A DNA stretch of 34,725 nt. Source: CALAMD01 sp035301025 (GTDB lineage Bacteria; Bacillota; Bacilli; Bacillales; Amphibacillaceae). The first letter of the stretch is position 1; each line of letters opens with the position of its first letter. The notes under the pieces were generated by a model. The model was given only the letters and a program-made list of their open reading frames with translations. It had not been told where the DNA came from and searched no databases. Shown piece by piece: positions 17,108 to 24,950 of this stretch. The position numbers and the translations under genes are program-made. The stretch covers positions 1 through 34,725 of the forward strand of contig DATGUV010000144.1 of NCBI GenBank assembly GCA_035301025.1, written 5' to 3'.

Positions 17108-17449
17108 ATGATCCTATTCGCAACTGCTGCAGGCGGATTTCTCGGTAGTATTGCTCGCTATTATTGCTCGTTATTTTTTAAGAAACCCGGAGTCAACACG
17201 TGGATGGTCAATGTGCTAGGTTCCATTCTTCTCGGAATCATTACGCGAATGTTCGTGCAAGACGATCTTTCACTCATACTCTTTTCCTTTATTGGTGTGG
17301 GGTTTTGTGGGGCATTTACCACTTTTTCTACATTTGGATATGAGACTACGCAATTTATCTTACAAAAAAGATATGTACGTGCTTTTGGATATGTAAGTAC
17401 AATGATTATTGTCTCGTTTAGTATGGTGTACTTCATCGTAACCTTTTAA
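17108..17449 (+). CDS. crcB: Fluoride channel subunit CrcB/Fluc, second copy
   Basis: 113 residues, four spans, with GSIARYY, NTWMVNVLGSILLG and GFCGAFTTFSTFGYET. It is the expected partner of the preceding gene in an antiparallel heterodimer. It begins one base after the stop of the first copy, with AAAGGAG ten bases upstream. It is the last gene of the znu-zur-crcB run before a strong terminator. Confidence 0.92.
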   Translation: MILFATAAGGFLGSIARYYCSLFFKKPGVNTWMVNVLGSILLGIITRMFVQDDLSLILFSFIGVGFCGAFTTFSTFGYETTQFILQKRYVRAFGYVSTMIIVSFSMVYFIVTF

Positions 17450-17454
17450 TTGAA

Positions 17455-17535
17455 AAAAAAGCACAGAACAGTGATGCATACATCCAATTCTTACACATGT
17501 CACCATTGGATCACCATTCACTTCTGTGCTTTTTT
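17455..17535. terminator. Long bidirectional terminator between crcB and the 17554 gene
   Basis: Outer arms AAAAAAGCACAGAA and TTCTGTGCTTTTTT (14 bp perfect) flank an imperfect continuation that ends in an inner 7-bp stem ATCCAAT/ATTGGAT. A-run on one side and T-run on the other allow termination of both convergent operons. The hairpin is about 80 bases, longer than usual. Confidence 0.85.
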
Positions 17536-17553
17536 AAGTATTCCTAGATCGTC

Positions 17554-18750
17554 CTAAGATGATTTCTTACGTTGTTTTCTCTTTTCTTCTACAATCATAT
17601 TCATTTTTTGTTTGAGTTCTTCTGCCTCTTCTTTCGTACCTTCAAAAGTTCCGTATCTGACCCGTTGATACACGTTAAAATCAATATCCCAATCCATTCG
17701 ACAGATCCACTCCTCAAGGGTTTCATCTTGTTTTCTACCGTCATCTGTCTGACTCATCGTCTTTTCAAATTGAAGCATTCTTTTACGCACGTAATCTTTT
17801 GGTTGAGGAAACAATCCTTTCAATCGGTCTCTCCAGGACCTTTTCTCTTTTTCAACGCCTTCAATATGTTCATATGACACGTGTTCTTCCGTGAATGTTC
17901 TTCGATTAAATGACTTCTTCATTAAACGTATAATCAAGCGAATGATAAAATAAGCTGCAATGACAGAAATAGCGATGAATATCCAAGTAAACGCGTGCTC
18001 AATAAGTGTTTCTGAGTCGTCATAAAACTCCGGAGTTTCCTCTCCCAGATTTGATTCTATTTCTTCCTCTTCAGCATCTTCAGGCTCTGGAATTGGAATC
18101 AAACTAATTACATATACGAGAAAACTTCCGATCTGTGCAAGGATGGTTGTTATCATCCCCCAAACAAATCCTATGGCTGCCCGAACCCAATTAAATGAAA
18201 AATATATGGCAGTAATGGCGACTACAATGACGCCTAACATACTTGTTAAGAACCATGTACTTCTGCTTTTTCGGTCTTCTTTTGGTAACACAGTCATATT
18301 TCGTAGGATATTTCCGGTAATTAATAGTACCAATGAAATAACAACAAACATAATAAAAGACGTATCATGAATGAATAACGGAATAATGATGGATGCAATT
18401 AAAATAATGCGTAAATAAAAGCCTTCATTTTCTAACTTGTGCTCTCTCCGAAGGGAAATCGCACTATTCGTAAGAAGCACCGCAAAAACAATACTTATCC
18501 ACAGTGGGTAGGAAAGTATATAAAAAACTCCCCCTAACACTGGAGTCATAATTAAATATGGTACATAGCTTGTAACCCGGTGTAACAAAATGACATAGAT
18601 ACATGTAAGTATACAAACAATAGCACTATAGCTAAGATAAGGAATTACATCATAGTAATAATGAAATATTGGAATCGATAAAAATAAGATGATGATAGCC
18701 TCAGCAATGAAGTGATATGCGTAAGTAATGGTCATAAAGTTACGTTGCAC
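17554..18750 (-). CDS. Membrane protein with DUF4129-like tail, lacking a transglutaminase core
   Basis: 398 residues. About eight hydrophobic spans lie in residues 10-215, then a Glu/Asp-rich stretch (218-245), one more span (about 255-277) and a basic cytoplasmic tail. The tail (KRMLQFEKTM, DETLEEW, YQRVRYG) looks like the DUF4129 domain found at the end of transglutaminase-like proteins of MoxR/DUF58 operons (YebA type). The extracytoplasmic transglutaminase domain that should separate the last spans is absent; only the short acidic linker is there. It overlaps the DUF58 gene by 11 bp. Function unknown; a role at the envelope together with the MoxR ATPase is inferred. Confidence 0.7.
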   Translation of the reverse strand: MQRNFMTITYAYHFIAEAIIILFLSIPIFHYYYDVIPYLSYSAIVCILTCIYVILLHRVTSYVPYLIMTPVLGGVFYILSYPLWISIVFAVLLTNSAISLRREHKLENEGFYLRIILIASIIIPLFIHDTSFIMFVVISLVLLITGNILRNMTVLPKEDRKSRSTWFLTSMLGVIVVAITAIYFSFNWVRAAIGFVWGMITTILAQIGSFLVYVISLIPIPEPEDAEEEEIESNLGEETPEFYDDSETLIEHAFTWIFIAISVIAAYFIIRLIIRLMKKSFNRRTFTEEHVSYEHIEGVEKEKRSWRDRLKGLFPQPKDYVRKRMLQFEKTMSQTDDGRKQDETLEEWICRMDWDIDFNVYQRVRYGTFEGTKEEAEELKQKMNMIVEEKRKQRKKSS

Positions 18751-19933
18751 GAGTAATCACTTCCTTCGTTAACTTTTTCAAGTCCCCATTTTCATCAATA
18801 TGTAAAATAGATTTATGAGAACCAACAATATTTTGTAAGATTCCATATTCATTTTCAGACAGTTGTCCAATATATACAATCGTATGTGCCCGTGCTAATT
18901 GATCGCGAACAGTCATCAACACTTGCGTCATACGAGAAGTGATTCCGTGTCGATCAATTCGGGCAAGAATATCTAATGACTGTATATAATGCGCATTTCC
19001 CTCTCCTTGTTTCTGATAAATAAAAGGAGTATTCCCTAGCTTTCTTGCATTCACAACCATTTCATAAGGTAATCCTTGTTGATGGATATCCTGAAGCAAA
19101 AAGGCCGTGTACGAAAGGAAGTCTTCCATTACATCAAGACGTAAATCCGTTACAGTAAGGTTTACTAGAATAAAAAACGAACGATCGATTACACGCTCAA
19201 ATTCATTTGTTTGCAATTCCCCCGTTTTTACAGAAGCATTCCAATTGATCCGGTGAAACGGATCTGTGGAAACATAATCTCTTGTCCCAATCATACTCTG
19301 GATATCTTCATAAGGTGAAAAACGAACCCGTTGCTCCCCAGGTAAATCATGTCTTAATTGCTGGATTCCATGAACTTCTTTCATTTCAGGAAAAACAACA
19401 ATTTCTTGATGCAAATAGGGTGAGTAGGTTAATTCTACGAAATCAAAGTTAATTAAATGTGGAAAACGATATTTCAATTGATAGATACGAGCAACTCCAC
19501 GCTTTTCTGTGTGCAATTGTACGTGAATTCTTGTTTTTCGCTTTCCCATAATTGATGTAGGAATTTTTATATGGGAGCGTTCACCTGTCTCCGCATGTTC
19601 ATGAACAGTTGTTGAAACTACGTCATTTATAGATACTTCTAGCATTCCATTAATATAGGGTAAAATTGATCGATTTGAGATAAGTAACTCTAATGCAATG
19701 TCTTCTCCAGGATAAGCACGTACAATGGTCCGTTTATTTTCTACATCTAACTTTTCCCCTACTGAACGTTGATATAATTCCGAAAATATAAAATAGACGA
19801 CAAATATTCCTACAATAACGAACAATAAAGGCTTTTTCATAATGAAACTAATGAAGGAGATACCTAGAATCCCGACAATGATATAATCGAGATTTTTGTG
19901 CGTATCTAACTGAAAGTATTTTTTCCAATTCAT
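18740..19933 (-). CDS. DUF58-domain protein (YeaD-like)
   Basis: 397 residues. Two N-terminal membrane spans (about 17-45) are followed by a beta-rich part and the DUF58 motif RDYVSTDPFHRINWNASVKTGELQTNEFE, then a von Willebrand A-like C-terminal half without a clear MIDAS motif (DxSxS is replaced by LVNLTVTD). DUF58 proteins are standard partners of MoxR AAA+ ATPases. It overlaps moxR by four bases (ATGA) and the next gene by 11. Confidence 0.85.
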   Translation of the reverse strand: MNWKKYFQLDTHKNLDYIIVGILGISFISFIMKKPLLFVIVGIFVVYFIFSELYQRSVGEKLDVENKRTIVRAYPGEDIALELLISNRSILPYINGMLEVSINDVVSTTVHEHAETGERSHIKIPTSIMGKRKTRIHVQLHTEKRGVARIYQLKYRFPHLINFDFVELTYSPYLHQEIVVFPEMKEVHGIQQLRHDLPGEQRVRFSPYEDIQSMIGTRDYVSTDPFHRINWNASVKTGELQTNEFERVIDRSFFILVNLTVTDLRLDVMEDFLSYTAFLLQDIHQQGLPYEMVVNARKLGNTPFIYQKQGEGNAHYIQSLDILARIDRHGITSRMTQVLMTVRDQLARAHTIVYIGQLSENEYGILQNIVGSHKSILHIDENGDLKKLTKEVITRAT

Positions 19934-20874
19934 TGTTTTGTCGCCTCAAACTCCACTGGGACATCACAATCTCGCATAATTTCTTCCACAACTTGATCGA
20001 CTGTTTTTCTCATTTCTCCTTCCATCGTTAAAATGAGACGATGTGCAAAAACATATGGAATGAGTTGTTTGACATCTTCAGGTGTTACATATGATCGATC
20101 ATTAAGTAGTGCTCGTGCTTGTGCAGCTCGCATACAAGCAAGCATTCCTCTTGGACTAATTCCAATTGCAATATCCGGATGTTCTCGACTTTTGTGGATC
20201 AACTGGACAATATATGTATAGACCGGATCTGAGATTTCTATATCTTTTAATGTATTTTGCCACTTAACGACCTCCTCTGTAGTCACTTGAGGTTTTAAAG
20301 TGTCAAATGGATCTGCATTACGATACGTCGCTAATAAATGTAAATCTTCTTCCATCGTTGGATAATCAATTTTTATCTTGAATAAGAAGCGATCTAGCTG
20401 TGCTTCAGGTAATGGGAATGTTCCATAACTGCTTTCAACTGGGTTTTGTGTAGCAATGACAATAAAAGGTCGGTCCACTTCAATTGTTTCACTATCAATA
20501 GTTGTTTGTCTCTCTTCCATCACTTCTAGCAAACTTGATTGTGTCTTAGGTGTTGCTCGGTTAATCTCATCTGCTAACAACACATTCGTCACAACAGGAC
20601 CTACACGAAGCTCAAAATCTTCTGTCTTCGGATTATAAAAACGAATACCTGTTATATCACTCGGCAGTACGTCAGGTGTACACTGAATACGACTGAAATC
20701 TCCTTCAATGACTTTCGCAAAACTTTTTGCTAATTTCGTTTTTCCTGTTCCTGGAACACTTTCAAATAACACATGTCCTTCTGCAAGTAATGCTATCCAC
20801 ATTAAATCAATGACTTCTTCATTTCCTAAAATAACTTCTTGCATTGCTTGTTTTGCCTTTTGTAAAGACTTCAT
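19930..20874 (-). CDS. MoxR-family AAA+ ATPase
   Basis: 314 residues. Walker A is ESVPGTGKTKLAKS, Walker B LLADEINRATPKTQSSLLEVMEE, sensor 1 IATQNP, and the lid holds GISPRGMLACMRAAQA. MoxR ATPases act as chaperones that insert cofactors or metals into, or assemble, partner complexes, often with DUF58 proteins. An upstream GTG (20883) is in frame, but AGGTGA is correctly placed for ATG 20874. It is the first gene of a three-gene operon. Confidence 0.9.
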   Translation of the reverse strand: MKSLQKAKQAMQEVILGNEEVIDLMWIALLAEGHVLFESVPGTGKTKLAKSFAKVIEGDFSRIQCTPDVLPSDITGIRFYNPKTEDFELRVGPVVTNVLLADEINRATPKTQSSLLEVMEERQTTIDSETIEVDRPFIVIATQNPVESSYGTFPLPEAQLDRFLFKIKIDYPTMEEDLHLLATYRNADPFDTLKPQVTTEEVVKWQNTLKDIEISDPVYTYIVQLIHKSREHPDIAIGISPRGMLACMRAAQARALLNDRSYVTPEDVKQLIPYVFAHRLILTMEGEMRKTVDQVVEEIMRDCDVPVEFEATKQ

Positions 20875-20918
20875 ACCCTTCACCTATCCTTTTATCTTTA
20901 TAATGATAACTCCAATAT

Positions 20919-20932
20919 AGATAACGCTTTCA
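20919..20932 (-). promoter_or_regulatory. cre site upstream of the MoxR operon
   Basis: TGAAAGCGTTATCT on the minus strand matches all 14 positions of the cre consensus TGWAARCGYTWNCW, 45 bases before the moxR start. CcpA bound here would probably repress the operon when good sugars are present. The promoter itself is not clear; TTGTAT near 20942-20947 is a possible -35. Confidence 0.6.
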
Positions 20933-20989
20933 TTTATGCGAATACAACTATCCTACCATATATTGCTATTGCTCGAAACTTTCTTGTTA

Positions 20990-21019
20990 AAAAGAAGACA
21001 CAGAGTAGTGTCTTCTTTT
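20990..21019 (-). terminator. Nitroreductase terminator
   Basis: 12-bp perfect stem (AAAAGAAGACAC and complement) with a six-base loop, 22 bases after the nitroreductase stop, with a U run on the minus strand. Confidence 0.85.
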
Positions 21020-21041
21020 GATTCTTTCCATTCAATCATGA

Positions 21042-21632
21042 TTATTTTCTCACGTACAAGCCTTCATGAATAAATGTATTTATACTATTTCGATCAGATG
21101 GTTCTTCACGCGCTTGTAAAGCTTCTGGCAATGTATCTTTATCGCCTTGATAGCCTGCCGCAACAATTGCTAATACTTCGTGTCCATCCGGAATTTGTAG
21201 TGTTTCTTTTGCTTTATCTCGATCGAATCCGCCCATGCCATGTGTAATGAGTCCTTGGCGTCTTGCTTCTAACGCTAAAAACCCCCAAGCAGTTCCAGTA
21301 TCAAATGCATATGTAGGATTGACACTATCACTATCTTCTGACCATCGTTTATGAGCTACAATGGCAATTAACACTGGTGCTTTTTTACACCAAATGGTAT
21401 TGCCGTCATTGATAAAGGTTAAAAATGTATCTCGGTCTTCTTTTTCTGTGGCATACACGAATCTCCACGGTTGTTTATTTGCTGCAGATGGAGCCCATCT
21501 AGCTGCTTCAAATAGACTAAACAATACTTCTTTATCCACCTTTTTATCTGAAAATGCCCTAGGTGACCATCTCTCAATATACGTATCATCAATCGGATAG
21601 GCAGCTTTTCTGTTTGATGTTCCCTTTGCCAT
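21042..21632 (-). CDS. Nitroreductase-family FMN oxidoreductase
   Basis: 196-residue flavoprotein of the nitroreductase fold, likely an NAD(P)H-dependent reductase of nitro compounds, quinones or similar. Seen: RWSPRAFSDKKV, the FMN-binding AARWAPSAANKQPWRFVYA, and AFDTGTAWGFLALEARRQGL. The longer frame from 21662 is rejected since GGAGG lies eight bases before ATG 21632. It stands alone between two terminators; the physiological substrate is not evident. Confidence 0.9.
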   Translation of the reverse strand: MAKGTSNRKAAYPIDDTYIERWSPRAFSDKKVDKEVLFSLFEAARWAPSAANKQPWRFVYATEKEDRDTFLTFINDGNTIWCKKAPVLIAIVAHKRWSEDSDSVNPTYAFDTGTAWGFLALEARRQGLITHGMGGFDRDKAKETLQIPDGHEVLAIVAAGYQGDKDTLPEALQAREEPSDRNSINTFIHEGLYVRK

Positions 21633-21676
21633 TGTATCGTCCTCCTTCAAAATATCCAACAACTACTACATGGATT

Positions 21677-21705
21677 ATCATATGTGTTTCAACAGTTACA
21701 TGCAA
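21677..21705 (-). promoter_or_regulatory. Nitroreductase promoter
   Basis: TTGCAT (21700-21705), 17-base spacer, TATGAT (21677-21682) on the minus strand, about 45 bases before the start codon. Confidence 0.6.
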
Positions 21706-21867
21706 ATAGTACGGTTTAATCGGAGCTATGAATTTCATAATGGCCAAAAATAGCTACCTCACTCGAACATAGAGTTTCAAACGACTTAACGGAACTACAT
21801 GTTGTATGAACGTAGCATAACATACGTATGATGACATTCATTAAATCCTTTAAAAATGTGCACCAAA

Positions 21868-21894
21868 AAACCGTACTTATCAAAAGTACGGTTT
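21868..21894 (-). terminator. Terminator of the NlpC/P60 gene
   Basis: 11-bp perfect stem (AAACCGTACTT and complement), five-base loop, seven bases after the stop codon, followed on the minus strand by TTTTTT. Confidence 0.88.
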
Positions 21895-21901
21895 AAAGTG
21901 A

Positions 21902-23179
21902 TTAATTGATACGACGAACGTGTCCTTTGAATGCTGAGTTCCAATAACTATTTGAGTTAACATTAACAATTGCAACTCCTGTAGATGATTGTGATCCAAT
22001 AAAGTTTCCATTTCCAAGATAAATACCGACATGACCATCAACTTGTCCACCTGGGTTCGTAAAGAAAATTAAATCTCCCGGTTGTGCCTCAGAATATGAT
22101 ACCTTCGTTCCTAATGTACGTAATGAACGGGTATTTGATGGAATACTCTTGCCTGATTGACCATACGCCCAAGAAACAAATCCTGAACAGTCAAATCCAC
22201 CTGGACTCTTACCACCTAATACATAACGGTTAGGAACACTTAATTGACTTTTTGCTGCTTGAATCGCTGAACTTGATCCACCACTTGATGCTGGTGTGTT
22301 TTTTGGTTGTTCGTCAGACATAGTAGAGACATTTCCATTGCTACTGTTATTTCCGCTACTTTGACTGCTCTCATTACTAGTTTCAGTAGAAGCTACTACT
22401 GGTGCAGGATTGCGTGCTTCTGTTAACTGGCGAGCAACTTGTGCTTCTAATGAAGATAAGTCACTATCTTCTGTTTCTAATTTTGCAACTGTTTTCTTTA
22501 ACTTTTTCTCTTGTTTCTTTAATTCTTTTTCATTTTCTTTGTTTGCATCTTTTTGTCCTTTTATAACAACTTTCATTTCAACTAAATCTTCTTTTAGTTC
22601 TTCTTGTTCTGTAAGTTTTTCTTCAACTTCCCCTTGAACAACTGCAACTTTTTCTTTATCTTCTTCTAAGTCTTCCATTAATTGTTGGTCTGAGTTTGTA
22701 ATTTTTGTAACTGCAGAAACTCTACTAATGAAATCTCCGAAACTATCTGATCCAAATAGAACATCGAGAAAGCTAATGTTCCCACCATTTTGTTGGTAAG
22801 ATGAAATACGGTCTTTCAAAATGTTGTTACGCTTCTCAATACTAGCTTCTAGTTCTTCAATTTCATTTTCTAAAGCTACAATTTCTTCTTCATACGTTTC
22901 GATTGTTTCTTCTGTTTCGTTGAGCACTAGATTGTTTTCTTCTTGAGCTTTATTAAGTTCTTTAATCTCATGCTTTAATTCTTCGAGGTCTATGAGGATG
23001 TCAGCAATTTCTGCATCAGCTTTGGATAGATCCTTTTTAATACTTGCTCTTTCTTCCTCGATTTTCGTCTGCTTGTCCTCTAGGTCTGAAACACTTTCGG
23101 CCTGAGCAACATCCCCAAAAAATGCACTAGTGAATCCAACTACAGCAACTGTAGTTAAAGTAAGTAAAGATTTTTTCAA
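21902..23179 (-). CDS. Secreted coiled-coil NlpC/P60 peptidoglycan hydrolase (CwlO/PcsB-like)
   Basis: 425 residues. Signal peptide 1-27 (basic start, hydrophobic core, cleavage at VAQA-ES), then a long Glu/Lys-rich coiled coil (about 30-255) with a FLDVLFGSDSFGDF hinge as in PcsB/CwlO, a Ser/Asn linker (about 270-310) and the C-terminal NlpC/P60 peptidase. Catalytic Cys is C331 (GGFDCSGFVSWAYG) and His H383 (DGHVGIYLG). Such D,L-endopeptidases cut stem peptides during cell elongation and are held inactive until FtsEX pulls the coiled coil. The start is TTG 23179, six bases after GGGGAG; an upstream ATG (MRGSGE) has no RBS. Confidence 0.88.
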   Translation of the reverse strand: MKKSLLTLTTVAVVGFTSAFFGDVAQAESVSDLEDKQTKIEEERASIKKDLSKADAEIADILIDLEELKHEIKELNKAQEENNLVLNETEETIETYEEEIVALENEIEELEASIEKRNNILKDRISSYQQNGGNISFLDVLFGSDSFGDFISRVSAVTKITNSDQQLMEDLEEDKEKVAVVQGEVEEKLTEQEELKEDLVEMKVVIKGQKDANKENEKELKKQEKKLKKTVAKLETEDSDLSSLEAQVARQLTEARNPAPVVASTETSNESSQSSGNNSSNGNVSTMSDEQPKNTPASSGGSSSAIQAAKSQLSVPNRYVLGGKSPGGFDCSGFVSWAYGQSGKSIPSNTRSLRTLGTKVSYSEAQPGDLIFFTNPGGQVDGHVGIYLGNGNFIGSQSSTGVAIVNVNSNSYWNSAFKGHVRRIN

Positions 23180-23213
23180 TACTGTCTCCCCGCTTCCCCT
23201 CATTTTGTTCTTT

Positions 23214-23238
23214 GTATGTATGTCTAAAGTATGTATGT
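23214..23238 (-). repeat. Two 10-bp direct repeats in the leader of the NlpC/P60 gene
   Basis: GTATGTATGT occurs twice (23214-23223 and 23229-23238, plus-strand reading), five bases apart, between the -10 and the start codon, hence probably in the 5' untranslated RNA as ACAUACAUAC twice. Confidence 0.65.
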
Positions 23239-23248
23239 ACTGAGTTTT

Positions 23249-23254
23249 ATTATA
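23249..23254 (-). promoter_or_regulatory. Candidate -10 of the NlpC/P60 gene
   Basis: Perfect TATAAT on the minus strand, 70 bases before the start codon. No good -35 stands 16-18 bases upstream, which would fit an activator-dependent promoter. Confidence 0.45.
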
Positions 23255-23325
23255 CTTATGTGAGTAATTTGTAGCATATGGTTTCCAACCACAGTTCACA
23301 CTATAACATCCAAAAGTAACAGTCG

Positions 23326-23342
23326 TGTAATAGTAATGTTAC
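23326..23342 (+). promoter_or_regulatory. WalR-box-like direct repeat
   Basis: TGTAAT-AGTAA-TGTTAC fits the WalR consensus TGTWAH-N5-TGTWAH at every position. It lies about 147 bases before the NlpC/P60 start codon but points away from that gene. cwlO-type genes are known WalRK targets in B. subtilis. Confidence 0.45.
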
Positions 23343-23679
23343 AATCATATTTCATTTTAATAGAATGTGTGATGTTATTCATAGATATTCTCTATGAATT
23401 TTATCCATTTTCTTCCGAATGCTTTAATTTACTTTACTTTTCGTCATCTATCAATTGTAATAATCCACTATATAATTATACATTGAAATCGTTTTCTTTA
23501 TTCATTTTTACAAATTTTTCCTGCCACTGTAAACGTTTACAACGATACATTTTTCAGACGCTTTGACAGAAGCTTTTTTCATAGTTTTACATATCCTTCC
23601 ATTAGACAAAAGTCCTATTTTTTCTACATGATTATCCTTCATGTATTCGTTTCACGATACGAACATGTCTAACGATAAA
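23343..23679. other. Gene-poor spacer between NlpC/P60 and M42 peptidase genes
   Basis: Apart from the cre palindrome I see no RBS-backed reading frame, RNA gene or further hairpin here. A 76-codon plus-strand frame at 23336-23566 has no Shine-Dalgarno and low-complexity hydrophobic content, and is judged accidental. Confidence 0.5.
23528..23541. promoter_or_regulatory. Palindromic cre site
   Basis: TGTAAACGTTTACA is a perfect 14-base palindrome that fits the cre consensus on both strands. It lies 350 bp upstream of the NlpC/P60 start and 196 bp downstream of the M42 peptidase stop, with no gene start nearby. Confidence 0.5.
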
Positions 23680-23719
23680 AAAACGGTAGAGGACGAAAGA
23701 TTTCATCCTCTACCGTTTT
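23680..23719 (-). terminator. M42 peptidase terminator
   Basis: 14-bp perfect stem (AAAACGGTAGAGGA and complement) with a 12-base loop, about 17 bases after the stop codon, and a run of seven T on the minus strand. Confidence 0.9.
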
Positions 23720-23736
23720 CAATCCATACAGTCACA

Positions 23737-24792
23737 TTATTCATATGCTGCCATGTTTGATAATACATAATGATAGAGCAGTGCTTCTGTACAATGTAAT
23801 GAAGATTCATGTGTTCGCTCAAATGCATGGGAAGAATCAATTCCTGGGCCAACGAGACCATGGACAATATCATGTCCTGCACGAATTGCAGCTGAAGCAT
23901 CTGAACTATAGTAAGGATAAATGTCTAATTTATAATCGATATCGTTCTCTTTTGCCAATTGAACTAGTTTATTACGAAATCCTAAATGATACGGTCCACT
24001 ACCATCTTTTACACAAATGGACACTGTGTATTCATCTGTGGATTGTCCGTCACCCATAGCACCCATATCGACAGCTAAATACTCAACTGTTTCTTTAGTA
24101 ATATTCGAATTCCCACCATATCCAATTTCTTCATTGTTTGAAATTAAAAAATGTGTTGTATAAGGTAGTTTTTCACCAGAAACTTTCAGTCGTTTAATGA
24201 GTTGAAGCAAAATAGCTACACTTGCTTTATCATCTAAATGGCGTGACTTAATAAAGCCATTATCGGTTGTTTCCACACGTGGATAAAAGGAAACAAAATC
24301 ACCGACTTCAATCCCAAGACTTCTCACTTCTTCCGCATTTTCTACTTTTTCGTCAATACGCACTTCCATATTGTCTTGATTTCTTTCAGCAGTTCCAGCG
24401 TCTTTATACACATGGACAGATGTTTGATGCATTAAAATAGTTCCTGTGAACGTTTTATCTGATGTATGTATGCGGCAGTATTCACCCTCAATGGAGTTGT
24501 AATGAAAACCACCAATGAGATCTAGCTTCAGTCTTCCATTTCCTTTTACTTCTTTGACCATTGCCCCAAGGGTATCCACGTGAGCTGTAAGCATGCGATG
24601 TTTCGAGTCATCCTCCCCAGGAAGTGTTGCAATAAGACCGCCTTTACGATTGCGGTAGTTTTCTACACCAAGATTTTGTAAATGCTCTTCTACAAAAGTG
24701 ATCACATCATTTGTAAAGCCAGATGGACTTGGAATTTGTACGAGTTTTTGAAGCACATCAATTGTTTCTTCAGTATTTGGATATGTTGCCAT
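23737..24792 (-). CDS. M42-family metallo-aminopeptidase
   Basis: 351 residues of the M42 glutamyl aminopeptidase/tetrahedral aminopeptidase family (YhfE/YsdC/FrvX type), a cytosolic enzyme that trims N-terminal residues from short peptides. Metal and catalytic positions: H71 and D73 (TAHVDTLGAM), the bridging Asp in RHLDDKAS, the Glu pair in SNNEEIGYGG, the Asp in AVDMGAMG, and the His in SSHAFERTH near the end. ATG is preceded by GGGAGG. It stands alone between terminators. Confidence 0.92.
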   Translation of the reverse strand: MATYPNTEETIDVLQKLVQIPSPSGFTNDVITFVEEHLQNLGVENYRNRKGGLIATLPGEDDSKHRMLTAHVDTLGAMVKEVKGNGRLKLDLIGGFHYNSIEGEYCRIHTSDKTFTGTILMHQTSVHVYKDAGTAERNQDNMEVRIDEKVENAEEVRSLGIEVGDFVSFYPRVETTDNGFIKSRHLDDKASVAILLQLIKRLKVSGEKLPYTTHFLISNNEEIGYGGNSNITKETVEYLAVDMGAMGDGQSTDEYTVSICVKDGSGPYHLGFRNKLVQLAKENDIDYKLDIYPYYSSDASAAIRAGHDIVHGLVGPGIDSSHAFERTHESSLHCTEALLYHYVLSNMAAYE

Positions 24793-24821
24793 AAAATTAC
24801 CTCCCAGATTGTATTATCTAT

Positions 24822-24851
24822 AGTGTATTCCCTTTTATACGTACTTTGCAA
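24822..24851 (-). promoter_or_regulatory. Candidate M42 peptidase promoter
   Basis: TTGCAA (24846-24851), 18-base spacer, TACACT (24822-24827) on the minus strand, 30 bases before the start codon. The matches are moderate. Confidence 0.4.
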
Positions 24852-24876
24852 CTTTGAAAATTCAATCTCGACCATG

Positions 24877-24916
24877 AAAAATACGAAACAACCATTTTGT
24901 GGCTGTCTCGTATTTT
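24877..24916 (-). terminator. Permease terminator
   Basis: Imperfect 16-17-bp stem, AAAATACGAAACAACC with GGCTGTCTCGTATTTT, seven-base loop, 35 bases after the permease stop, followed by T residues on the minus strand. Confidence 0.75.
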
Positions 24917-24950
24917 GTAAAATTTTCTATATAGAATATGCTTTTTAGGA

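Noticed and set aside
23336..23566. 76-codon plus-strand frame upstream of the NlpC/P60 gene
   Set aside because: No ribosome binding site; the hydrophobic, Phe/Tyr/Leu-rich content is what AT-rich spacer translates to; it overlaps the WalR-like and cre sites.
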